Assembly: GCA_020026195.1 (NCBI GenBank)
Contig: JAHHQW010000012.1
Span: 1-48,243 of the forward strand
Direction of reading: 5' to 3'
Length of the DNA stretch: 48,243 bases
Source of the DNA: Prevotella sp.
Lineage (GTDB): Bacteria; Bacteroidota; Bacteroidia; Bacteroidales; Bacteroidaceae
In this document: in pieces, positions 1-8,832 of the stretch
How positions within the stretch are numbered: the first letter of the stretch is position 1
How the letters are laid out: each line of letters begins with the position of its first letter
Position numbers and translations under genes: made by a program
Notes under the pieces: model-generated
Databases searched by the model: none
Seen by the model: only the letters and a program-made list of their open reading frames with translations
What the model was told of the DNA's origin: nothing

Positions 1-156
1 AGGTAATAATCCAAAGTGAAAGAATTTATCCCCATGATTTATCTACTGAGCCATTTTTTGTCGTATTATGTTTTGATGTAAGTGTTTGATGACGATGCTT
101 GTATCATGAAGACAGAAATAAATGATGAAAGTATATACTTGGATTGAGTAAATAAA

Positions 157-187
157 AAAGGAAAGACCCTTTTGGAATCTTTCCTTT
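157..187 (-). terminator. Rho-independent terminator of dgt
   Basis: A perfect 10-bp stem (AAAGGAAAGA paired with TCTTTCCTTT) lies about 30 bases beyond the dgt stop codon. On the minus strand it runs into a T-tract, seen as AATAAAAAA on the plus strand. Upstream bases 1-156 show no gene. Confidence 0.8.
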
Positions 188-218
188 ACGTATGTATTAT
201 AGAAGTTATCTTTCTATT

Positions 219-1556
219 TTAAACTAACGGTAAGCTTATTCCCCTTGATTTCTGATAAACGTCCAGAGCATATACGTCGGTCATGCCGCTTATATAGTCA
301 AGGACAGCCATGACACGAGTTTCGAGATCGGAAGAATGAATGTCGTACTGACTGCTTACACGGCTCATTAACTGACGAGAATAGAATCTTTCAGGATTTG
401 TTACGGCTTTTATCATATTGTCAAGTAATGTTACCATGATTGTATAACCAGAAAGTTCCACGTCAAGTACCGGCTTACTGCAATATATCTTTTTATAAGA
501 AGTTTTCACGCATTCCTCGTAAGCCATACGAGGCAAATCAGACATATGCGATGTAAGACTTCCTTTGAAAGTACCATTAAGAATATCTTCCTCGTTATCT
601 ACAAAAGTCTTTACGCATTCTGCTTCAAGTTTGCCAATGACTCTTGCACGCATATAAACAACCTTCTCGTTGTTGTCAAGAACACCTTCGTCTTCTATGC
701 GTTTGTGTATGAGTCTTTTTGTTTCATCATCGAAGAAATTAAGAAGCAGACGTTCTGTCTCTTCGTATGAAAGAATCTTAAGTTTATGAGAGTCTTCGAT
801 GTCCATTATTTCGTAACAGATATCGTCGGCGGCTTCAACAAGATATACTAACGGGTGACGGGCAAAACGTAGAGGATCGCCTTCGGCAGATAATTTCTTC
901 AGGCCCAGTTCGTCGGCTATCCTTAAGAAAGATTCCTTCTCAGTATTAAAGAAACCAAACTTACCGTGTTCGCCTGCATTGGCGGCCTCGTATGGGTATT
1001 TTACGATAGAAGCAAGAGTGGAATATGTCATTACGAAACCACCTTCGCGCCTTCCGTTAAACTTATGTGTCAGCAGACGGAAAGCATTGGCATTACCTTC
1101 GAAATGCGAAATGTCATTCCATAAAGATTTGCTTACCATACCCTTTAAGAAAGCACCGTCGCCCTCTGTGAAATAAGTCTGAATAGCCTTCTCGCCAGAA
1201 TGTCCGAACGGAGGATTTCCCATGTCGTGTGCAAGACATGCCGTAGAAACAATAGTTCCGATTTCTGTGAAATGTGTATTGGCAAGTTCAGGTCTTCGTT
1301 TTATTATTTCATGCGCCACGTCACATCCCAAAGACATGCCTACGCTGGCAACTTCAAGACTGTGTGTCAGACGATTGTGAACAAATACACTTCCCGGAAG
1401 AGGGAACACCTGAGTCTTGTTCTGCATTCTTCTGAAAGGAGCAGAAAAGATAAGACGGTCATAGTCGCGTCGGAATTCAGATCTGTCGTCATGACGTTCA
1501 GCATGTCTGCATTCCTGACCAAAACGCTTGTTAGTTATAAGAAGTTCCCATTTCAT
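219..1556 (-). CDS. dgt: Deoxyguanosinetriphosphate triphosphohydrolase-like protein (dGTPase)
   Basis: HD-superfamily dNTP triphosphohydrolase of 445 residues. The family hydrolyses dGTP (or other dNTPs) to the nucleoside and tripolyphosphate and so controls dNTP pools in the cytosol. Visible marks are the N-terminal RRDYDRLIFSAPFRRMQNKT segment, the metal-binding His in NRLTHSLEV, the HD pair in CLAHDMGNPPFGHSGE, and the later EAADDICYEIMDIEDS segment. These are in the order typical of Dgt. The open frame runs back to 1595, but I chose the tandem ATGs at 1559/1556 (MMKWELL or MKWELL). A candidate -7 box (TAAATTTG, minus strand, 1575-1568) would lie inside the longer version, and the extra N-terminus resembles no dGTPase. 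It diverges from dut, which also works on deoxynucleotides. Confidence 0.92.
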   Translation of the reverse strand: MKWELLITNKRFGQECRHAERHDDRSEFRRDYDRLIFSAPFRRMQNKTQVFPLPGSVFVHNRLTHSLEVASVGMSLGCDVAHEIIKRRPELANTHFTEIGTIVSTACLAHDMGNPPFGHSGEKAIQTYFTEGDGAFLKGMVSKSLWNDISHFEGNANAFRLLTHKFNGRREGGFVMTYSTLASIVKYPYEAANAGEHGKFGFFNTEKESFLRIADELGLKKLSAEGDPLRFARHPLVYLVEAADDICYEIMDIEDSHKLKILSYEETERLLLNFFDDETKRLIHKRIEDEGVLDNNEKVVYMRARVIGKLEAECVKTFVDNEEDILNGTFKGSLTSHMSDLPRMAYEECVKTSYKKIYCSKPVLDVELSGYTIMVTLLDNMIKAVTNPERFYSRQLMSRVSSQYDIHSSDLETRVMAVLDYISGMTDVYALDVYQKSRGISLPLV

Positions 1557-1638
1557 CATAATGCCCACAAATTTACGTAAAAATATATAAAACAAGTCTT
1601 TTTGTCAATTAAAATAAATCATTCACAATATTAATGGC

Positions 1639-1646
1639 TATTTTTG
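1639..1646 (+). promoter_or_regulatory. -7 box of the dut operon promoter
   Basis: TATTTTTG matches the Bacteroidetes -7 consensus TAnnTTTG, about 20 bases before the chosen dut start. No good -33 TTTG is found 19-21 bases upstream, so the promoter is supported by one box only. It lies inside the longer open frame starting at 1634, which argues for the start at 1667. Confidence 0.6.
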
Positions 1647-1666
1647 CAGATAAAAACAAATACAAT

Positions 1667-2104
1667 ATGATACAGATAAAGGTCGTAAACAAGGGACACC
1701 AGCAGCTTCCGGCATATGCAACACCACTTAGTGCAGGCATGGATCTCAGAGCAAACCTTGAAGAACCGATTACATTGAAGCCCATGCAGCGAGTGTTAGT
1801 TCCTACAGGACTTCATATAGCACTTCCCGAAGGATATGAGGCACAGATACGTCCGCGCAGCGGTCTTGCATTAAAACATGGCATTACGGTATTAAACTCT
1901 CCCGGTACGGTAGATGCCGATTACAGAGGAGAAGTGAAAGTACTTCTTATTAATTTCTCAGACACAGATTTTATTATTAACGACGGGGAACGTATAGCCC
2001 AGATGGTAATAGCACGTCACGAGCAGGCATCTTTCATTGAAGTAGCCGAGCTTGACGAGACAGAACGTGGTGAAGGAGGATACGGACATACAGGCGTAAA
2101 ATGA
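1667..2104 (+). CDS. dut: dUTP diphosphatase (dUTPase)
   Basis: Trimeric-type dUTPase, 145 residues, the usual length. It converts dUTP to dUMP and pyrophosphate, which keeps uracil out of DNA and supplies dUMP for thymidylate. All five family motifs are visible in order: AGMDLRA, RPRSGLA, GTVDADYRGEVKVLLINFS, ERIAQMVIAR, and the C-terminal RGEGGYGHTG arm that closes over the active site. The start at MIQIKVV (1667) is preferred to the frame opening at 1634 because a -7 promoter box sits between them. The stop overlaps the next start (ATGA), so dut is probably translationally coupled to the TPR gene behind it. Confidence 0.96.
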   Translation: MIQIKVVNKGHQQLPAYATPLSAGMDLRANLEEPITLKPMQRVLVPTGLHIALPEGYEAQIRPRSGLALKHGITVLNSPGTVDADYRGEVKVLLINFSDTDFIINDGERIAQMVIARHEQASFIEVAELDETERGEGGYGHTGVK

Positions 2105-3837
2105 TTATGTTAAGACGAATTGTGCTGTCGCTGATGCTTGTGTTAATGTCAGTGGCTGCATTTGGACAGGACACAGAAGATAAGAACGACGTAGACAGAA
2201 GATACACGTATTTTTATCTTGAGGCAGTATCGTGCAAGCTCAAAGGAGATTACGGTGCTGCATTTAATCTGCTGAACCATTGTATAGCCATGTGTCCGGA
2301 CCGTCCCGAAGCATATTATGACAGAGGAACGTTATACAACAATATCAATAAGTCAGAATTAGCTTTTGCAGACTACAAGAAAGCCGTATCGCTGAATAAA
2401 TCAGAAAAGACATACAAACGTTCGTTGTTCTATCAGGCACTTATGGCGAGCGACTATACGCTGGCAGCAAGTATTGGTGAAGAATTGAGTAAGCATTCTG
2501 CAGATCTCCAGCTGTTCAGCATAATGCTTTCCATCTACAGCAATCAGAAAGACTATGACGGAATGCTCCGTACCCTGGGAAGGATAGAAGAAATAAACGG
2601 TACTGATGAGAATATCACGCTGACAAAGATGCAGATATTTGAAATCCGTGGTGAGAAAAACCGTGCTTACGAAGAACTTAAGAAACTTGTAGACAGCGAT
2701 CCGCGCAGTATGTCGTATAAAGTAATGCTTGGCAACTGGCTGATGCAGAATTCTCGTTCGGACGAAGCTTTTGATGTCTATAGCGAAGTTTTGAAATACG
2801 ATCCTGAAAATCTGGCAGCAAACATGTCTCTGATTGATTATTATCGTCAGACAGACAAAAACAAAGATGCCGATGTACTGACAGAAAAGATGCTTATGAG
2901 CACCACGGTTCCTGGCGAAAGTAAGATACTGCTTATGAACCAGCTTGTGCAGAACATAGAAAAGGAAACAAAAGACAGTACCAAAGTCATAGCACTTTTC
3001 GACAAGATTCTTGCGTCACCCGGTGCAGATCCCGATCTCGCAGAGATGAAGGCTGCATACATGTCGGTTAAGAAAATGCCAAAAGACCAGGTTCTTGCCG
3101 CTTTTGAATACGCATTGAAACAAGATCCGACAAGTGTTCCGGTACGTCTTCAGATTCTTCAGGAATATTGGAACAGAAAAGATTTTGCAAGTGTTATCAA
3201 GTTCTCAGAGCCAACAGAAGAATATCAGCCCGAAGACATCACGATATATTATTTTCTTGGTCTTGCATATCTTATGATTGATGATGACGACAATTCTCTT
3301 AAATACCTTCAGAAGGGAACAGAATACATTAACGACGAATCGAATGCCAAGATAGTATCTGATGTATACAGTATAATCGGCGACATTCAGCATTCAAAGG
3401 GAAATGTAGAAGAATCCTTTGCAGCATACGATAACTGTCTTCTTTACGACAAAAACAACATAGGATGTCTTAACAATTATGCCTATTATCTAAGTATGCT
3501 TGAGCGTGACCTTGACAAGGCAGAAGAGATGAGCCGCAAGACCATAATGGCAGAACCAAGTAATAACACCTATCTTGACACCTTTGCATGGATACTCTTC
3601 CTTCGCGGAAAGTACAGCGAGGCTATGATGTACATGGAACAGCTTATCAGCAATGCCGGTTCTGACGAGGACTTGGGAGCAGTGATATACGACCATCTCG
3701 GTGACATTTACATAATGAACGGTGCAGCCGACAAGGCTCTCGAATATTGGAAGAAGGCCAAGGCCGCAGGATGCGAGAATAAAGTTCTTGATACTAAAAT
3801 TAAGAAAGTAAGGTATATACCCGAAAACAAAAAATAA
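2101..3837 (+). CDS. Exported tetratricopeptide-repeat protein
   Basis: A 578-residue protein with a signal peptide (MLRRIVLSLMLVLMSVAAFG, then QDTED) followed almost entirely by TPR-like helical repeats. Clear examples are the segments around AFNLLNHCIAMCPDRPEAYYDRG (positions about 54-80), DEAFDVYSEVLKYDPENL near 225, ESFAAYDNCLLYDKNN near 445, and the C-terminal ADKALEYWKKAK. TPR arrays are protein-binding scaffolds, and no enzyme motif is visible. The start overlaps the dut stop (ATGA), and its stop overlaps the next gene (TAATG). The setting, TPR then DUF4292 lipoprotein then EnvC-like protein, is one I recognise from other Bacteroidetes, so a cell-envelope role is likely. An ATG at 2107 is an alternative start. 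The partner is unknown. Confidence 0.85.
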   Translation: MIMLRRIVLSLMLVLMSVAAFGQDTEDKNDVDRRYTYFYLEAVSCKLKGDYGAAFNLLNHCIAMCPDRPEAYYDRGTLYNNINKSELAFADYKKAVSLNKSEKTYKRSLFYQALMASDYTLAASIGEELSKHSADLQLFSIMLSIYSNQKDYDGMLRTLGRIEEINGTDENITLTKMQIFEIRGEKNRAYEELKKLVDSDPRSMSYKVMLGNWLMQNSRSDEAFDVYSEVLKYDPENLAANMSLIDYYRQTDKNKDADVLTEKMLMSTTVPGESKILLMNQLVQNIEKETKDSTKVIALFDKILASPGADPDLAEMKAAYMSVKKMPKDQVLAAFEYALKQDPTSVPVRLQILQEYWNRKDFASVIKFSEPTEEYQPEDITIYYFLGLAYLMIDDDDNSLKYLQKGTEYINDESNAKIVSDVYSIIGDIQHSKGNVEESFAAYDNCLLYDKNNIGCLNNYAYYLSMLERDLDKAEEMSRKTIMAEPSNNTYLDTFAWILFLRGKYSEAMMYMEQLISNAGSDEDLGAVIYDHLGDIYIMNGAADKALEYWKKAKAAGCENKVLDTKIKKVRYIPENKK

Positions 3838-4721
3838 TGAAAAGAAAGATATATCATATCTCCTTTATGGTAGCGCTGTTTGCAGTGCTTGTATTCAGTT
3901 CTTGTGCGAGCAAGAAAAAGGCAGCATCAGGTTCTGTCAGTAGCGAAATAGTAGGAAAGACCGACAGACACAAACAGAACGCGGACCTCTTTAAAAGAGT
4001 GAATGCCAATGCACTTACAAGCGATGCACTTACATCAAAGATGAAGTTTACCGTACAGACTGCCGATAAAAGCATTTCTGTTGCCGGTCAGCTTGAGATG
4101 AAGAACGACAAATACATACGCATAAGACTTACTCCGTTAGGACTCTTTGAGGTGGCAATGATAGAATTTACTACCGATTACGTTTTAGTATTAGACAGAA
4201 TGCACAAAGAGTACATAAAGGCAAGTTATGCTCAGGTGCCGTTTCTTGAAGCAAACGGAGTAGACTTTTATGCACTCCAGTCGTTATTCCGTAACCGACT
4301 GTTTATACCAGGCGAACATCATTTAGAAAGCAGCTCATACAAGAAATTTGATGTAGGATCTGCCAACGGCAAGACGATACTTTCTGTCAATAAAGGCAAG
4401 ATGAAATATCATTGGTTCGTAAATACAGAGACAGGAAGAATTAATAATACAGAATTTACATACATCTCGGGAAACAATAAGTCAGCGCTTAAATGTTTGT
4501 ACTCGGATTTTGATAATGTGTCAGGAAAGATGTTCCCTCACACACTCTCCCTTAACTTCGTGACAAATGCTACCAACGATTTCAAGAATCTCAGTCTTAC
4601 CGTTTCGGCTAAGAAGTTTAAGGCAGAACAGAAGGGCGATGGTATGGTAACCAGTATTCCGCGCAAATATATGCAGAGAGATGTAACAGAAATGTTGAAA
4701 AAGATATTAGAAGTTAAATGA
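3837..4721 (+). CDS. DUF4292 family lipoprotein
   Basis: A 294-residue lipoprotein. The signal peptide ends in a lipobox (VFSSCASKKK), so Cys23 is the likely lipidated residue. The body (DALTSKMKFTVQTADKSIS onward, then VAGQLEMKNDKYIRIRLTPL) fits the DUF4292 family, which I take to have a LolA/LolB-like open barrel that could hold a lipid or lipoprotein acyl chain. That fold assignment is from family memory and is not proven here. It starts inside the stop of the TPR gene (TAATG), and its end overlaps the EnvC-like gene by four bases, so the three are tightly coupled. A role in envelope assembly alongside EnvC is inferred from this context. Confidence 0.85.
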   Translation: MKRKIYHISFMVALFAVLVFSSCASKKKAASGSVSSEIVGKTDRHKQNADLFKRVNANALTSDALTSKMKFTVQTADKSISVAGQLEMKNDKYIRIRLTPLGLFEVAMIEFTTDYVLVLDRMHKEYIKASYAQVPFLEANGVDFYALQSLFRNRLFIPGEHHLESSSYKKFDVGSANGKTILSVNKGKMKYHWFVNTETGRINNTEFTYISGNNKSALKCLYSDFDNVSGKMFPHTLSLNFVTNATNDFKNLSLTVSAKKFKAEQKGDGMVTSIPRKYMQRDVTEMLKKILEVK

Positions 4722-6280
4722 GGCGTTTACTGATTATATTGTTGGCACTTACGTTTACGCTTTCTCCTTATGCACAGAACAACAAGACAAGGAAGAAAGC
4801 CAAGACGACGCAGGTGACACAGAAGAAGAAAAAGAGCAGCAGAACAAAGAAAAGAAGTGGAAAGAATAAGCCACAGTCTATAAGCGGACTTAAGAGTGAA
4901 CGTAGTAAGGTTCAGAAGAATCTGAAAAGTCAGAGAAACAAACTTTCTGCAAACAAGGCCGATGTCAAGAAACGCCTTGGGCAGCTTATGCTCTTGAATC
5001 AGGACATTGAGACCGGTAAACGTAAGATTGACTCTATACGTACCGACATTAATAGAATAGACAAAAATATCAGTCTGCTTAATGTCCAGCTCGCCACACT
5101 CGAAGGACAGCTCAAACAGCGCAAAGACAATTACATCAAATCTATGCGATATATGGCGAGACACCGCTCCATACAGGACCAGCTCATGTTCGTATTCAGT
5201 GCAGAAGATTTTACGCAGGTGTACCGCCGACTGAGGTTCGTACGCGATTATGCTGCATTCCAGAAGGCACAGGGCGAGGCACTAAAGAACAAACAGGAAG
5301 AAGTAGACGATAAGAAACGTCAGTTAGAGAAAAGAAAATCAGATAAGAGCCGTCTGCTAAAAGAAGAAGAAAGTGCAAAGCAGAAACTTGAGGGAAAGAA
5401 AAAGGATCAGGACAAGATAGTCAAGACCCTTAAGAGTCAGCAGCGCAGCATACAGCGAATAATATCACAGCAGGAACGACTGAGCAGACAGCTTGATGAG
5501 AAAATAGACCGACTGATTGCAGAAGAGATAGCAAGACAGAGAGTTAAGGCCGCCGAAGAAGCACGTAAGAAAGCTGCTGCCGAGGCTGCCCGAAAGAAAG
5601 CTGCCGAACTTGCCCGTAAGAAAGCCGCCGCAGAAGCCGCCGCAAAACGCAATGCGGAACGTATTGCAGCAGCCAAGAAAGCCGAAGCCAAGGCACGTGC
5701 AGCAGCCGAGAATGCCAGCGCATCGCAGAAACAGGCCGCACAGCAGCGTCTTAAAGAAGCTGAATCAGCAAGAGCCGCCGCAGAACGAAAGGCAGCCGTA
5801 GAGGAACGCAGAATGAAACATGAGGTTGAAGTGGCAAAGAGAGACAGAACAACCGTAGCAACTGTTCCTATAGCCGACAGAAATCTTGATGCAAGTTTCA
5901 GAAACAGCAAGGGACGTCTGCCGATGCCTATGTCAGGAGGCTGCCGTATTATCAATCACTACGGACAGTACAATGTGGAAGGTCTGCGTAACGTACGTCT
6001 TGATAACAAGGGAATAACCATACGTGGTGCTGCTAACTCTAAGGCACGCGCAATATATCAGGGCGAAGTAAGTGCCGTATTCAGTTTCGGCGATACCATG
6101 GTAGTGATGGTACGACATGGAAGTTACATCTCAGTTTACTGTAACCTTTCTATGGTAAGCGTAAAGAAAGGACAGAAAGTATCATCTGGTCAGGTAATCG
6201 GAAAAGCCGCCGACAACACGCTTCAGTTCCAACTCAGACATGAAAAGAGCAAACTTAATCCTGAGGCATGGATAAGATAA
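4718..6280 (+). CDS. EnvC-like murein hydrolase activator with degenerate LytM domain
   Basis: A 520-residue exported protein: signal peptide (1-19), a Lys-rich stretch, long coiled coils (about 55-130 and 170-265), an Ala/Lys-rich helical region (about 270-370) and a C-terminal M23/LytM fold (about 395-520). In active M23 peptidases the last strands carry Y-A-H-L-S and L-H-F motifs. Here they read YCNLS and LQFQLR, so two zinc-binding His positions are lost. That is the pattern of EnvC/NlpD-type proteins, which do not cut peptidoglycan but switch on amidases during cell separation. An amidase partner is not in the window. It is the last gene of the dut operon, overlapping DUF4292 by four bases and followed by a strong terminator. 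Confidence 0.88.
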   Translation: MRRLLIILLALTFTLSPYAQNNKTRKKAKTTQVTQKKKKSSRTKKRSGKNKPQSISGLKSERSKVQKNLKSQRNKLSANKADVKKRLGQLMLLNQDIETGKRKIDSIRTDINRIDKNISLLNVQLATLEGQLKQRKDNYIKSMRYMARHRSIQDQLMFVFSAEDFTQVYRRLRFVRDYAAFQKAQGEALKNKQEEVDDKKRQLEKRKSDKSRLLKEEESAKQKLEGKKKDQDKIVKTLKSQQRSIQRIISQQERLSRQLDEKIDRLIAEEIARQRVKAAEEARKKAAAEAARKKAAELARKKAAAEAAAKRNAERIAAAKKAEAKARAAAENASASQKQAAQQRLKEAESARAAAERKAAVEERRMKHEVEVAKRDRTTVATVPIADRNLDASFRNSKGRLPMPMSGGCRIINHYGQYNVEGLRNVRLDNKGITIRGAANSKARAIYQGEVSAVFSFGDTMVVMVRHGSYISVYCNLSMVSVKKGQKVSSGQVIGKAADNTLQFQLRHEKSKLNPEAWIR

Positions 6281-6318
6281 AAAGATAACCGCCTAAGGCG
6301 GATAATATAACATAAAAG

Positions 6319-6360
6319 GTGTACCGGATAACCATGGCGATGGTTCCGGTACACTTTATT
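6319..6360 (+). terminator. Rho-independent terminator after the dut-envC operon
   Basis: GTGTACCGGA (6319-6328) pairs perfectly with TCCGGTACAC (6345-6354), and an inner stem ACCAT/ATGGT caps it, followed by TTTATTTAT. A smaller hairpin CCGCC-TAA-GGCGG sits just upstream at 6289-6301. Confidence 0.9.
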
Positions 6361-6408
6361 TATCAGTAAAACAGCTGTTAGCGCTAATGTAAATAAAGAG
6401 AATATTTC

Positions 6409-6439
6409 TTTGTATTTAGCACTCCTTTATTTACCTTTG
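6409..6439 (+). promoter_or_regulatory. argS promoter
   Basis: -33 element TTTG at 6409-6412, 19-base spacer, -7 element TACCTTTG at 6432-6439. This matches the Bacteroidetes primary sigma factor consensus. The argS ATG follows 26 bases later. Confidence 0.85.
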
Positions 6440-6465
6440 CAGCAGAAAGAAAAAATATTTAAGAA

Positions 6466-8280
6466 ATGAGTATAGAAAAAGAATTATGCAGTTCTGTTAT
6501 CAAGGCAGTAGGCGAACTGTATGGTACGACTGTACCGGAAACAATGGTTCAGATTCAGAAAACTAAGAAGGAATTCGAAGGAAACCTCACGGTTGTAGTG
6601 TTCCCGTTCCTTAAGATTTCTCACAAGAAACCAGAAGATACAGCACAGGAAATAGGTATCTATTTATCTAAGAACGACAGAAATATTGCATCTTTCAATG
6701 TTGTCAAGGGATTCCTCAACCTCAGTATCGCAGATACAGCATGGGTAGATTCTCTTAACATGATAAATGCCGACGAGACATACGGCATAAAGAAGGCTGA
6801 TGAAAACTCACCGCTTGTAATGATTGAGTATTCTTCACCTAACACTAACAAGCCGCTTCATTTAGGTCACGTGCGCAATAACCTTCTCGGATGGTCATTG
6901 TCACAGATTATGGCAGCTAACGGTTACCGTGTAGTTAAGACAAACATCGTTAACGACCGTGGTATCCATATCTGTAAGTCTATGCTTGCATGGCTTAAGT
7001 ATGGTAACGGCGAGACTCCCGAAACAAGCGGCAAGAAGGGCGACCATCTTATCGGTGACTATTATGTAGCATTCGACAAACACTACAAGCAGGAGTGTGA
7101 AGAACTTAAGGCTAAGTACATGGCCGAAGGTATGGACGAGGAAGCTGCTGAGAAGAAGGCAAAGGAAGAATCTCCTCTGATTAAGGAAGCACACGAGATG
7201 CTTGTTAAGTGGGAGAACAAAGACCCTGAGGTTCGTGCTCTCTGGAAGAAACTGAACGACTGGGTATATGCAGGTTTTGACGAGACTTACCGCATGATGG
7301 GTGTAGGCTTCGATAAGATTTATTACGAATCGGATACTTATCTCAAGGGTAAGGCTAAGGTAGAGGAAGGTCTTGAGAAGGGACTCTTCTTCCGCAAGGA
7401 TGATAACAGTGTATGGGCAGACCTCACAGACGAGGGACTTGACCAGAAACTGCTGCTGCGTTCTGACGGTACATCTGTATACATGACACAGGATATCGGA
7501 ACAGCAGAGATGCGCTTCAAGGATTTCCCCATCGACAAGATGATTTACGTAGTTGGTAACGAGCAGAACTATCATTTCCAGGTTCTCTCAATACTTCTCG
7601 ACCGCTTAGGCTTTAAATGGGGTAAGGAACTTGTTCACTTCTCTTACGGTATGGTAGAACTTCCTAACGGAAAGATGAAGAGCCGCGAGGGAACTGTTGT
7701 TGATGCCGATGATCTGATGGCAGAAATGATAAACGATGCAAAGAAGACAAGCGAGGAACTCGGTAAGTTCAACGACATGACAGAGGAAGAACGCAACGAA
7801 ATATCACGTATCGTTGGTCTCGGTGCCCTGAAATACTTCATCCTTAAGGTCGATGCACGTAAGAACATGCTGTTCGATCCGCAGGAAAGTATCGACTTCA
7901 ACGGCAATACAGGTCCTTTCATCCAGTACACATATGCACGTATCCGCAGCGTAATGCGTAAGGCAGATAAGCTCGGAATATCACTTCCTTCAACACTCTC
8001 TGACGTTAAGATGGGAGAAAAGGAAATTCAGCTTGTACAGAAACTCAAGGACTTTGCCAATGTCGTTAAGCAGGCAGGTTGCGATTACAGCCCCAGCGGC
8101 ATAGCAAACTATTGTTACGAACTTACAAAGGATTTCAACCAGTTCTATCATGACTATTCAATCCTTAACGAAAGCGATAACAACGTACGTAACATGCGAC
8201 TGATGATTTCTGCCAACGTAGCAAAGATTATCAAGTTAGGCATGGGACTCATGGGTATTGAAGTTCCCGAACGTATGTAA
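6466..8280 (+). CDS. argS: Arginyl-tRNA synthetase
   Basis: Class I aminoacyl-tRNA synthetase, 604 residues, normal length. It charges tRNA-Arg with arginine using ATP, a reaction that needs the tRNA itself. Visible marks are the N-terminal Add-1 domain, the HIGH motif as SSPNTNKPLHLGHVRNN (about 126-142), the KMSKS-equivalent NGKMKSREGTVVDADDLM (about 403-420), the FIQYTYARIRS segment that opens the DALR anticodon-binding domain, and the closing MGLMGIEVPERM. It has its own promoter and no terminator before the RNase H gene 25 bases on, so the two may be co-transcribed. Confidence 0.97.
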   Translation: MSIEKELCSSVIKAVGELYGTTVPETMVQIQKTKKEFEGNLTVVVFPFLKISHKKPEDTAQEIGIYLSKNDRNIASFNVVKGFLNLSIADTAWVDSLNMINADETYGIKKADENSPLVMIEYSSPNTNKPLHLGHVRNNLLGWSLSQIMAANGYRVVKTNIVNDRGIHICKSMLAWLKYGNGETPETSGKKGDHLIGDYYVAFDKHYKQECEELKAKYMAEGMDEEAAEKKAKEESPLIKEAHEMLVKWENKDPEVRALWKKLNDWVYAGFDETYRMMGVGFDKIYYESDTYLKGKAKVEEGLEKGLFFRKDDNSVWADLTDEGLDQKLLLRSDGTSVYMTQDIGTAEMRFKDFPIDKMIYVVGNEQNYHFQVLSILLDRLGFKWGKELVHFSYGMVELPNGKMKSREGTVVDADDLMAEMINDAKKTSEELGKFNDMTEEERNEISRIVGLGALKYFILKVDARKNMLFDPQESIDFNGNTGPFIQYTYARIRSVMRKADKLGISLPSTLSDVKMGEKEIQLVQKLKDFANVVKQAGCDYSPSGIANYCYELTKDFNQFYHDYSILNESDNNVRNMRLMISANVAKIIKLGMGLMGIEVPERM

Positions 8281-8305
8281 TTACTATAAAAGATAGCAGC
8301 CGTAG

Positions 8306-8770
8306 ATGAACGAATTGCAGAATCCGCCCGAGTACAGGCACGACACGGTGCTTAATCTTCCGATGGAAGTTAAAGCCGATGCGTGGGCTGTTGATGCAGC
8401 ATGCAGCGGTAATCCCGGAATAATGGAATATCGCTGTGTAGACCTTGCTACAGGAGCCGTTGTGTTTCATTTCGGACCAGTGTTCGGAACTAACAACATC
8501 GGAGAGTTTCTTGCAATAGTTCATGCTCTTGCGCTGATGCAGAAACAGGGCATACGAAAGACAATCTATTCGGACAGTAAGACAGCAATCTCGTGGGTAA
8601 GGAAAAAGAAGTGCAAGACTACTCTTGAGCACAGTCCCAAGACAGCGCAGCTTTACAATGTCGTGGCGCGTGCAGAACGCTGGCTGATGTGTAACGTGTT
8701 TGATGTGCCTATCATCAAGTGGGAGACAAGAGAGTGGGGCGAAATACCCGCTGACTTCGGTAGAAAATAA
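8306..8770 (+). CDS. Ribonuclease HI-like protein
   Basis: A 154-residue RNase H-fold protein. The four catalytic acidic residues can be placed: Asp30 in WAVDAACSGNPG, Glu67 in NNIGEFLAI, Asp90 in IYSDSKTA and Asp150 in EIPADFGRK. This is the D-E-D-D set of active RNase HI, so it should cut the RNA strand of RNA:DNA hybrids. It lacks the N-terminal caulimovirus-type hybrid-binding domain that many Bacteroidetes RNase H proteins carry. It follows argS by 25 bases and is followed by a terminator. The exact cellular role (R-loops, primer removal or other) cannot be read from sequence. Confidence 0.85.
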   Translation: MNELQNPPEYRHDTVLNLPMEVKADAWAVDAACSGNPGIMEYRCVDLATGAVVFHFGPVFGTNNIGEFLAIVHALALMQKQGIRKTIYSDSKTAISWVRKKKCKTTLEHSPKTAQLYNVVARAERWLMCNVFDVPIIKWETREWGEIPADFGRK

Positions 8771-8791
8771 ATATTACAGACAGATATTAAA

Positions 8792-8832
8792 GATGTCGGA
8801 TAGGTGTTTCTAATCCGGCATCTTTTGTTTTA
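8792..8832 (+). terminator. Rho-independent terminator after the RNase H gene
   Basis: GATGTCGGAT (8792-8801) pairs with ATCCGGCATC (8813-8822), with one G-T wobble and an 11-base loop, followed by TTTTGTTTTAT. Confidence 0.88.

Noticed and set aside
5437..5955. A 172-codon minus-strand frame rich in Ala and Ser
   Set aside because: It is the mirror of the Ala/Lys-rich region of the EnvC-like gene, where GCC/AAG codons leave the other strand open by chance.
4718..6280. An active M23 endopeptidase
   Set aside because: The His residues of the Y-A-H and L-H-F zinc motifs are replaced by Asn and Gln, so catalysis is not expected.
6901..7575. A 224-codon minus-strand frame inside argS
   Set aside because: Antisense to a full-length, well-recognised argS, with Cys/Leu/Val-rich shadow composition and no promoter.
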